From positions 7,715,385 to 7,779,384 of the forward strand of contig OZ024792.1 of NCBI GenBank assembly GCA_964017065.1: a stretch of DNA of 64,000 nucleotides, read 5' to 3'. This stretch comes from Haliclona indistincta. Lineage: Eukaryota > Porifera > Demospongiae > Haplosclerida > Chalinidae. Made by a program: the position numbers and the translations under genes. Below, piece after piece: positions 54,572-64,000 of this stretch (within the stretch, counting starts at the first letter, position 1; each line of letters begins with the position of its first letter). The notes under the pieces are model-generated. The model was not told where the DNA came from, made no database searches, and saw only the letters and a program-made list of their open reading frames with translations.

Positions 54572-55961
54572 GTGTGTTGTGTTGTGTTGTGTTGTGATGT
54601 GTCTTCCTTGGTTAGTATCTGTTGTTCATTCCTCCTGCATCAAAGATTATCGCATGTACTTGCTGATAGTGAAGTCAACTTGTGTACAAGCGTTTAACCC
54701 TTCTAGTTCTTAATTTACTGCTAGTATTGATCCATGTTTGGGTTGCGACCTGGATCAATAGTGTGTGAGAGTGTTAGTTTTGTTTCCGGTTATCTCTGAT
54801 ATGATCAGTCACAAGAGAGCTTTCTAGTACTATTCCTTTCTACACGTACATTATGGGACCTTGTACACGAACAATCAAACACACACGGACATGCTTAGTG
54901 AGCCCATGCACGCTGTCTACACTCTTCTGTATACTGGATCAAGATATGGTGTGTTTCTACACTTGTCTTGTCTGGTTTGATTGTGCAAACATGGAACCAG
55001 GCAGACAGATAGTCAGACTGGCTAGGCAACACATGTAGCACAAACTGGTTACTGTCTGTCTACACTAGTTTCTCTGAAATGACTGACTTGTTCTCACTCT
55101 TCTCTTCCTCTTTTTCAGTTGGTACCACGGCAACATATCCCGAGATAAAGCAGAAGAGATACTTCAGAAAAAGCAGGACTTTAGCTTTCTGGTTCGAAAC
55201 AGCGAAACCTGTAGAATGGTTTATTCCTTGTCAATAAGGTAAACAGTACTGGTTATTAATAGGTGTTAGGTGTTATTAACGGGATTGTTTGTACATAGTG
55301 GAGCTTTCGTTTTCACTAATTCAATCATAACCTTTATCACCCATGGAGTGGTAAAGTCCTTGCTCCCATAGAGTTCTAGTTCTGTCTGTAGCATAGTAGA
55401 GTCAGAAGTATGCTTACTGTAGTGTTCTCTGCCTGTAGCATAGCATGACGTTTATGTACAATGTACTTGTATGGTCACCAATGCTACCACTGCATGCCAG
55501 CTCCAATGATATGTGACCCATGCATTGATCTTTCTGTGTTCTATACCTTTCTTGGTTACCGTGGTTTTAGTATAATTGAATGAAGGTATCGGATGTCACT
55601 CACTCATGCAAGCACAATACAACCTCTCTCCATCCTCAGCAGTATAATGGCTTTACACTTAGTTTAAGAATACCAATCTGGTTGTGCTTTTGAGATGTCT
55701 CGTCTCACTATGCTTGTAGGAATGGTGTTGTTGCTGTTGCGCCTCTCTGTGGATAGTTTAACCTTTACAGCATGTCCTGAAATGTGTTCTAATCTGTTCA
55801 TTGTACATGTGTGTGCACACGCTGACAGTTATTTTAATACATATTTGACAGTCGGAAATTTGACAAATCTGAGCTACTCAGAACACCTGACTACATGGTT
55901 TGATGTTAGCTTTGACATTTTGTCCATCTATGTGTGTGTGTGTGTGTGGGTGTGTGTGTGT

Positions 55962-56029
<68 letters not shown>

Positions 56030-58016
56030 AAGGTCACTTATGTAATGCACTTCCAACTAGACGTGCTCAATGATGCTGATAATTTGCTTAGGGAAGCAGC
56101 CATAGATAGTGTTACACTCTAGACTGTTATCATGGTTTAATTGCCCATTATGGTAACTGATATTTTTCACCATTAGTTTCAAATTACATGTAGCAAAGGT
56201 GTCTTTTGGGGTGGAAGTTTATTGAGGCAAGCCTGAGTGAACAATGACATTTCCCGTGCACGGAAGCTTGTATCTGTCGTAGTGTGCGTTTGTCTCCCCA
56301 AGAATTAGAACACGGGTCAACAATAACATGTAGCGTGCAGAACACGCAATCTTCTCTGGTTGCCTCATACACAGAGTAGCCAGCTGAAATGTCTCTGTAT
56401 GAGTCTGTCATCAAAAGAAGCTTTCATCATTTGCATCAAGAGTTGTTCAAGCTTCTGTAAGGTTCCAATCAAACGTCTCAGCATAGATTCCTTGATTACA
56501 TTCACGCTTCCTGTGTAGCAATGGGCGTTACTGGTTATCGAGCATGTGCACTACATGTTATTGTGATGAGCGGTGTGTATGTTGTTAGTGTGCATTGCAA
56601 GTTGTTTGCTGCTGGCTCTGATCAGCTCAGGCTCGCTCTATAGTATGAATGTACTAGTTATAGTGTCTGTCTGTGTAATGAGGTGAAATATCTCGCTTGG
56701 AAGGGGTCCCCCATTGTACAGTGGAACCCAACATGTGGTCCCAAATCAATAAATAACAACCCTAAGTCTCTAAACAGGACACTGTGGATTCCGAGGGTGT
56801 CTGGAATTCACTCCACTGTAGTTGAGTTATGAGTTTGCGATGACGTTCTTACATTGCAATATCTCCTGCAAATGAAATTCATTCAAAATCTATGGTTTTA
56901 GTTAGTGAGCAAGTGTAGTTGTGCGTTTGTTATCACTATAAGTAGGGTGTGTGTGTATATGTTCTCTATGTAAAGTTGATAAACTAAATATGGTTAGGCT
57001 GTTGAGGTGTTGCTAGACATGGCTTCTTGTGGATGCTTTATGGTCTGGAGAATGCAAACATTATTTTTGGTGTGTACCAAATGACTGGCTGTGGGTATAG
57101 TGGTACAGCACAAAGTAGAGTACTGTACAGTGATAGGGGGTTTTATACAAATGACAGGTTCAACAGATACCACCTCACCTGTGTGTATGATGCAATAGCC
57201 ATACACTGGTGAAACTAGGCATGGCTAGATTAGGTTGTAATTATTTCCTCTGAAGAATCACTACAACTATGGTACTTCACTGACACAGATATTAATGCCT
57301 CTGTGAGTTTATGTATAATATTGAGCTCATTTAATTACATTAAACGTACGAACAGACAGTGCAGGATGTGAGCCTGTTGTAGTTGTTCTGTCTGCATGAC
57401 CAGATAAACCTGTTTCTACAAAGGTTGCGCTACCCAAGATAATTATTATGAATAGTCTATCAGGATTTCATGCAGTACCCTGGGAAATGGGGATTTCCCT
57501 TCCCTAACTTCAGCGTCCCCCAAGAATTAAGAACAGAAATTTAATTTTGTGCATATAGAATTAGTCTTGAAGGTCTCAAATCACTATCAGAGGGCTTAAA
57601 ATTGAAACCTTTAAAGCTCCCTAGAAAAACATTTGTTGGAAAATTTGTATGGAACCCTGGTAAAATTTGTATGACACCCTGGGAAAATTTGTATGAAAAA
57701 TTTGTATGTCTAATAAAAAATTATGAGTCCTTGCTCAACAGATAATTTCATTACTGTCCCATTTCATTACTTTGAATTTGTTATCAGCATCACTGCTCCA
57801 CATTACTTCTTTTTTCTCTCTTCCAGGGATCACACCAGCCGTGTCGCCAATGGATTTGTTCACCTCAAAATAACGCATGAAAAGAACGGCTTTGTTCTCG
57901 GGCAGTTCAGCTGTCCATATCGTACTGTCCCAATGTGTATTGACTACTACACACGCCATGAACTAACAATTAAAGGAGTACAGCATCGAAGACTAGGCTA
58001 TCCTGTTGCTAGGTGA
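52832..58016 (+). CDS. SHB/SHF-type SH2 adaptor protein
   Basis: Exons 52832-54210, 55119-55238 and 57827-58016 give 562 residues, in frame. The first 460 residues are low-complexity and proline-, serine- and histidine-rich, with probable SH3-binding stretches (PPELPPRN, PPPPPPEAAGG, LSPPLPPRNAR) and tyrosine sites such as DYEDPW, NYFDP, SDYVPADP and EYVVPPD. The C-terminal SH2 domain starts WYHGNISRDKAEEIL, has the phosphotyrosine-binding arginine in FSFLVRNSET, and ends FVLGQFSCPY, VPMCIDYYTRHELTIKGVQH, LGYPVAR. This C-terminus is characteristic of the SHB/SHD/SHE/SHF adaptors, which link activated receptor kinases to downstream effectors. One ancestral gene is likely. The next gene, RASA1, is in the same orientation 423 bp later. 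Confidence 0.88.
54211..55118. other. Intron 1 of the SHB-like gene with GT microsatellite
   Basis: Contains a GT tract at 54464-54596, interrupted by TA near 54508 and decaying into gttgt words. The rest of the 908-bp intron shows nothing recognisable. Confidence 0.7.
54464..54573. repeat. GT dinucleotide microsatellite
   Basis: About 110 bp of GT with one TA interruption, in SHB-like intron 1. Confidence 0.97.
55931..56030. repeat. GT dinucleotide microsatellite
   Basis: About 100 bp of GT with two GG interruptions. Confidence 0.97.
56717..56820. mobile_element. 104-bp mariner-like miniature element
   Basis: The left end TACAGTGGAACCC and the right end TCCACTGTA form a 9-bp inverted terminus (TACAGTGGA) starting and ending with TA. 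That is the usual target and end sequence of Tc1/mariner-derived elements. It has no coding capacity. Confidence 0.5.
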
Positions 58017-58438
58017 TAGCCAGGCGCTATGACTGTTTGCACTGCTTGGTTGGTGCATAGCCGTATAATTAATACTATTTTCTCATCTATTGTTGTGTGT
58101 GTGTACGTGTGTTCATTCCTATAGATCCAGTACTAGTACATCTGACAATACATTATTCTCTTCATCTCACTTTCCTATTTTTCACTGATAGTTCTTCTTT
58201 CGAATCAAAAATCATCTATCATTATGACTCACAGATTATTAGTTATTATTATTATTGTTCAGTATCAGTCAAATTGTCTTTCTAGTGATTATTCAATGTT
58301 GTGATTATCCTCGCTGTTGACAGCGTGTTTGCAGTATTAAAAACATGTCTATAAACTTTACAAAATCAGTTGAGAAGATTCTTGTTGATAGGCGGAGCCA
58401 GTTAATGCTAATGCTTTTAATAACGGGAGGGGAGGAAG

Positions 58439-60746
58439 ATGGCGACAGACGGTTACGATATGGCCGGGAGTCGACAGCGGTCTCCTTCGCTGTACTCGCA
58501 AGAGGATTATGAAATCGAGGAGCCGCAGCCCATCTACATGAAGCGTCTAGACGTCATGCAGTCGTACAACGCCTGCTTTGAAGGAGACGATGACTCGTAC
58601 GAGTCAGTGTCTGATGATGAAGAGGGTCTTGACTTATCGGCTCCTCCTTCAGAATCGTGAGTAGCATAGCGTGTGGTGCGTACCTGTGAGAGATAGTGTG
58701 TGTGTGTGTTTATGTGCGTGTATTGTACACGACTAACTAGCTATTGAAAACTTCCTCGACCTCTGTTTTTCTGATTTGCACACACATGCAGTTGGTACCA
58801 TGGTATGATAAACAGGCAGACAGCTCTGGACAGACTCAAGCATATGCGGACGGCAGGAGCATACCTTGTTCGTGACAGCACGAATCAGCCTGGAGACTAT
58901 GCTATATCATTTTTCAGTCGGCACGGTCAAATTCATCATTTCAAGATCAGTTCAATTTGCGGTGATTACTACATTGGTGGTCGGCAATTTTCATCATTGG
59001 GTGACCTACTTGGGTACTATAGCAACTGCTCTTGCATACTCGAGAATGAGCGTTTGGATGTACCTTGTTTACCACCAAAGGTGTAGTTTACACTATTCCT
59101 GTATATTTGAGATTTTTGTGTATTTTGGCAGTTGGGGTGAGGATTTTATGTGTTAGCGTAGTCTGGTTGGGTTTGTATTGGGAAGCCGGTTGTCTGTTCT
59201 TGTATGAGAGGTGTTGTGTTGAGTCTCATCATCAATAACAGTGACATGTGGCTCTGCTGGTTGATAAACTATGACCTGTCTAGGTGTTATTAATAGTGTT
59301 TTAATTTACTCTTTATTGAAGCCTTGTAATGATGTCCTTATGGTAGCTGTGCTGTTACCTTGAGCCTAGCTATCCCTTGGGCCTAGCTATCCCTATGTCT
59401 TTCTGATATACCGTTATGCACACACACACACACACACACACACGATGATTGTTCGGCCTGCATATTTTAAGATGCCGCGTTACTTTCAGTATGTGAGCTA
59501 TAACAACACAGCTCAGAGAAGGAAACCTTCATTCACGGAATTTGCTCTGAAATGTTGCAATTTTATCGCCTAGGCTACCGGAGATTAATAACTGTTGTCC
59601 AATTTCCTCGATGTTGTGTTAGATACATTTGCCTCCATTATAGCCATCATGTACATGATGATCAGTGTATCTTGTAATTGGTGAGATGTGTCTAATACAT
59701 TGTTCGCTATTTTGAAAATATTTTCAACACTGTGTTTTTTTCTCAGCCCGTTCCGCTACACTTGATGTTGAGGTCCACATCGTCACATGTCAAAACACCT
59801 GGCACAGATGAACTAAGGTTAATAAACTGTTTATTAATAATGTGTGTATGGTATACTAAAGTTAGCAAAATATAATTATAGTGATCAAAAAATAAATAAA
59901 TATTGTTGAAACATCCTTGAAAAATACACACTCATACCCTACACTCAACAAAAAAGGCAGATAGGGTAGATGTATAAGTTGCATAAAAAATAAGATGTAT
60001 AAGCTGCATAAATTGATGTGTAATATAATTATAGATAAGATAGGGTAGAAAAATAAGATGTATAAGCTGCATAAATTGATGTGTCTGTGTGTACTGTTGT
60101 TTCATGGCTGCCTGTCTCTCCCAGTATCCAACCTGGAGAGGTGTTTCTACTGCTGAGCAGAATTAACGACGATTGGGGCTGGGGACAATCGCAGAGAACA
60201 GGAGACAGTGGATTGATACCGTTCATTATCATGGAAGATTTGGTATGAACATATACTAGTTCTTATGAAAGTTGTATTAATGTATTGCAACATAGTCGGG
60301 AGCAGATGAAAACCTTGGAAAGGTGTGGTTTCACGGATCTATCGACAGAGATGAAGCTGTAGAGTTATTGATGAAAAGTGAGTGTTTTTTGAAAGGGATC
60401 TCTTGCGTTTTCTGTTGTCGTTATCACTACTGTATTGACACTGGTACTCTGTCAATACTACACACATGTTGTAAGGGCTTGTTATGGATTTGATAGACAC
60501 ACACACACACACATGTGCATGTACACACACTTTAGAATTCGGTAATTACTCACTGTTTCAACTGTTATTCAGATGGAGAGCTTGGCTCTTTCATTGTTAG
60601 AGTGAGCCATGGAGCAGGAATGTATTCATTAGCAGTGAGGCAAGTTGTAACAACAGTGCTTGAATATTTGAATTGTTTTGACACTAACATTGAGTAATGT
60701 AAATTAGTACGCATTCTGCTGTGCAGAGAAAGAGAGAGAGGTAGGG

Positions 60747-60810
<64 letters not shown>

Positions 60811-63000
60811 GGGAGGGAGAGAGAGAGAGAGAAAAGTGTATATGTATGCCTGGCTAGTAAGTTGCACATAGTACTTGCTTAGTGGTGTATGACCTCTGAG
60901 ATAGTGCATTACTCGGTGTGTTGCCTCTCTATAGAGCTGGTGATCGTGTGCAGAGATTTCTAATCCAGAAGCACGTGGACACGGGCTATTTCGTGTTTGG
61001 TGGACGGATGTTCAACTCTCTTCAAGATGTCATTGACCGCTATCAACAGGAAGAGATATTGGAGGGTGTACGACTTGGCTTGCCAATACCAGCAGTGAGT
61101 AACAGAACATAGTCTTGCTATCTTATCTCGATTTTCCTTCTAGGAGATATTCTCTCCGCCCTCAAGAATACAGTATCCAGTATCTGACATGCAAGGCGTC
61201 TCCATCAACTCGCCTCGTGGACGACGACCCAGTACGATCATCACACGGGACAGACCGGGAGACAAGGCAGGCTTGATGTTATTACGCAAAGGTATTGAAT
61301 AAACCTATATGAATTAGTGTTTATAATTCTTTATAATTACTTTAAATGATTGTTTTCCCGCATATTGACAACTACTTTTCCAGGCTCAAAAATTAACATT
61401 TGCCTTTTTTCTCACTTTGTTTATCAGGCAAGAAGTCACCAGTGTTCGGCAAGTGGAAGGAGTTCCATTTTCACTTCAAATTCCATGAACAGAAGCTCCT
61501 GTATTATGACAGTCAGCATGTGCGTACACATAACATCAATCAAGCAATGTCAATCAATGTCACAATCTATCATATGTTTATTACATAGTGTCATTGTTTT
61601 ATCTCTCTCTCTCTCTTGTTAGAGTCATCGACCGAAAGGTCTACTCGATCTAAAGGAATGTCAAACCTACCCTGTGGATCCCAGCTTGTATGGAAGGTAG
61701 TTTCTCTTCATACTATTATGCCGATGTTGTTATTTTTTTCTCTTCTCAGAGATGACTGTTTCGTGGTGATGTTACACTATATTAACGAGATCTCATTTTA
61801 TTACATCTCTGCTGGCAATGCTGAGGCTGCTCAGGTGTGTAAATAGCTGTGTAGCCTCATCCCCAGGCTCTGTAGCATGGGACTCAGTCTCTAAGAGCTG
61901 CTTTGTGAACTTTCTCTCTCAATCTATAGGATTGGGTGCGGCTAATGAGACAGTGTATCCAAAAGAGACCTCACGAGTCAGTACAACAAATACGATCTCT
62001 CAGCATGTCTGTGCGAGATTTCAAGCTTTCAAAGCCCACGAATGGCTCAGTCTACTGTCAAGTGTTGGTGGATGGTACCTGCTTGGCGCGTACTAAACCT
62101 GTGGTGGAGCAGCAGTCACGCTGTGTTTTCGACCAGCACTTCAAATTTGAGTGAGTACTTGTCATATTTTTGAGTGTGGAGGTGTAATTATTTGTTGTAT
62201 AACAGGGATCTTCCAGGGAGTGCTAGCAAGGTAACAATTGAATTGGAAACACTAAAGGGAAAGAGAATAGCCAGTTTTATTCATGGTGCAAAGCTCGGTA
62301 AGCACCATTGTTCTCCATTGTGTTCTGTGTGAGTGTGTGTCATGTTAGGTGCCGTTCAAATGAAGCTTTCCGATCTACCTAATGGACAAGATGATGACAA
62401 CTGGCACCCACTTGGTGGAGTGCAGGGAACTCGTGCATCACGAGGACAGATTCGCCTTGTTGCTAACTTTAGACACGAGATTATATTACCTCTAGAAGAA
62501 TACAGTAGTTTCAGCGAGGTTAGTAAAGCTTGTTCTTGAGAAAGATTTTCAGCTCCATTCTGCAGTGCATTCTCACTAGTGACCTGACGGTCATTGAAGA
62601 GTTAGCGAGAGTGTGTGTGGACCATCATGCCGGCCTAGCTAGTACACTCATTCAAATTTTCTGTCATCATCAGTGGGTACTTCCTGTGATCATAAAGTGT
62701 CTAGCTGGCGCAATCGATGTTGAAGGTAAGCAATGCTCCTTCAATATCAGTTCTCTATTCTCTTCGCAAAGCTATGCTTCTTTGACACCCTTTACTCTAT
62801 CTATCTCTCTCTCCCTCCCTCCCTCCCTCCCTCCCTCCCTCCCTCCCTCCCTCCCTCCCTCCCTCTCTCTCTCTCTCTCCCTCCCTCTCTCCCTCTCTCC
62901 CTCTCTCCCTCCCTCCCTCCTCCTCTCTCTCTCTCCCTCCTCCTCTCTCTCCCTCTCTCCCTCTCTCTGTCTCTCTCTCTCCCTCTCTCCCTCTCTCCCT

Positions 63001-63082
<82 letters not shown>

Positions 63083-63687
63083 ATGCTCCTATGTTATCCT
63101 CTCTATTCTCCTCACAGACAATGTGTCTACACTGTTTCGTTCCAGTACGTTAGCGACTATGCTGATGGATCAATACATGAAGTTAACCGCTAATGACTAC
63201 CTTCTGGCAGTGGTACGACCTTGTGTGCAAGCCATTGTAGCTTCTGTTGAATCGTGTGAAGTAAGTGCCGCTCAAATTCATGTAACACGCGTTATTATAT
63301 CATGCAGCTAAATCCAGCTAACTTACCAAAAGGCATCGATATCACAAAGAACCTTGATAGACTTGAGGAACACCTCACACAGTTTTTAGATGTCATATTT
63401 CAATCAGCTGATCTCTGTCCTCAGTGAGCAACATGATTTCCTATTCTTCACATTATTTAAACTACATCTATCCATTAGATCAATGCGTTACATATTCCAT
63501 TCCTTACAAATTGAGGTAGCTACCAAATGGCCTTCAGATGACAACGTTCAGACACGAGCTGTCAAGTAAGTCACACCACAATAGCTATACCTGTGAGGTG
63601 TATCATTTTCCTCTTTTAGTGGATTTCTGTTCCTGCGATTTATATGTCCAGTGCTACTCAAGCCTCACCTATTCAATATCATTACGG
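58439..63687 (+). CDS. RASA1: Ras GTPase-activating protein 1 (3' end outside window)
   Basis: The start ATGGCGACAGACGG (58439) opens a short acidic N-terminus. SH2 no.1 (WYHGMINRQTAL, GAYLVRDSTNQPGDYAISF) is in exon 58792-59080. SH3 (SIQPGEVFLLSRINDDWGWG) is in exons 59747-59817 and 60125-60242. SH2 no.2 runs at 60300-61095 (VWFHGSIDRDEAVELL, GSFIVRVSHGAGMYSLAVR). PH lies at about 61260-62000 (LRKGKKSPVFGKWKEFHFHF) and C2 at about 62010-62520. The RasGAP domain starts at about 62570, with the finger region VSTLFRSSTLATMLMDQYMK (arginine of FRSS as arginine finger). The last visible exon ends in LLKPHLFNIIT at 63687. All human RASA1 domains seen so far are in order. It speeds GTP hydrolysis on Ras downstream of receptor tyrosine kinases. 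The gene continues beyond 64000. Confidence 0.95.
60745..60830. repeat. GA dinucleotide microsatellite in RASA1 intron
   Basis: About 85 bp of GA on + with small GGGAGG interruptions, in the intron before the exon at 60934. This is the only long tract here with GA, not CT, on the coding strand. Confidence 0.95.
62806..63080. repeat. CT and CCCT microsatellite, about 260 bp, RASA1 intron
   Basis: CCCT tetranucleotides (62811-62865) grade into mixed CT/CCCT and then pure CT (63009-63065), ending in a CA run. The acceptor tcctcacag follows at about 63117. Confidence 0.97.
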
Positions 63688-63833
63688 GTAAGAGAGATAT
63701 TCTACATAGATACCTTAGAACTATGTCGAGGTAGCTAGAACAATGTCGAATAGGTTTTTCATTTTCAAGGCAAGCATGATGACTTACCACTGATGAGGGA
63801 TGTTGTGTGTTGCTGTGGAAGCATGGGTTAACT

Positions 63834-64000
63834 GTTGCTTGCATGCTTCCACTCATGGTCTAATGTAACATGCTTCCATGGATCTATGATCTATGGATCT
63901 GTTGCTTGCATGCTTCCACTCATGGTCTAATGTAACATGCTTCCATGGATCTATGATCTATGGATCTGTTGCTTGCATGCTTCCACTCATGGTCTAATGT
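63834..64000. repeat. 67-bp tandem repeat, runs off the window
   Basis: Units start at 63834, 63901 and 63968 with gttgcttgcatgcttccac and are near-identical. The third is cut by the window end. The array lies in a RASA1 intron. Confidence 0.93.

Larger units (their letters stand above)
55239..57826. other. Intron 2 of the SHB-like gene
   Basis: A 2.6-kb intron. It holds a GT microsatellite (55931-56030), a lone copy of the word aagcctgagtgaac at 56228-56241, a 104-bp inverted-repeat element (56717-56820) and a local repeat of aaaatttgtatg near 57640-57700. No exon was recognised within it. Confidence 0.6.

Overview
The window is nuclear DNA of an animal. It holds long genes with many short GT-AG introns and metazoan-type multidomain proteins: a ferlin, a RasGAP with the SH2-SH3-SH2-PH-C2 layout, an Integrator subunit, and an augmin subunit. 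Two non-coding miniature elements start with TACCGTATAGCGGG. Dense packing, very short intergenic gaps and this repeat style suggest a sponge (demosponge) or another early-branching animal. The species cannot be fixed from the sequence alone, and no bacterial features are present.

Layout. 1-2.2 kb: last exon of an unknown + gene, then INTS14 (-). 2.2-5.6 kb: a scrambled pseudogene fragment of a group VI phospholipase A2, then an intact intronless copy (+). 5.7-12.0 kb: ABHD17 depalmitoylase, a YEATS/AF9-ENL protein and a PWWP3/MUM1-like protein, all on -. 12.1-14.3 kb: BCS1L (+), sharing a 57-bp divergent promoter with the PWWP gene, and a secreted propeller-like protein (-). 14.5-19.4 kb: a large RA-RA-coiled coil-PDZ-coiled coil protein (+). 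19.5-20.1 kb: a TIR element carrying a decayed 20-residue-repeat array. 20.8-30.3 kb: a complete type-1 ferlin (+). 30.9-42.8 kb: CCDC87 (+), whose 5.7-kb intron holds two SINEs and an inverted pair of Penelope-like retroelements, and whose later intron holds a nested antisense fibrinogen-domain gene. 42.9-46.7 kb: HAUS1 (-) and EIF2B5 (+). 46.9-52.5 kb: a LYSMD3/4-like membrane protein (-) and a protein fusing a PH domain to a whole actin-like fold (+). 52.8-64 kb: an SHB-family SH2 adaptor (+) and RASA1 (+, running off the end).

From 0 to 48 kb the genes mostly alternate strand. Divergent starts lie 57-400 bp apart and convergent ends 100-200 bp apart. Most are housekeeping genes (transcription and chromatin, translation initiation, mitochondrial complex III assembly, mitosis). 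The right end groups signalling genes: the PH-actin protein, the SHB-like adaptor and RASA1. There is no operon or single pathway.

The most novel items are the PH-actin fusion (48324-52530), the double-RA/PDZ coiled-coil protein (14525-19446), and the inverted Penelope pair with a 12-bp flanking duplication. Several introns also carry long CT-dinucleotide tracts that run into their 3' splice sites. Exon boundaries were set by eye from GT/AG sites, reading phase and remembered family sequences. INTS14, LYSMD and the SHB-like gene give exact multiples of three.
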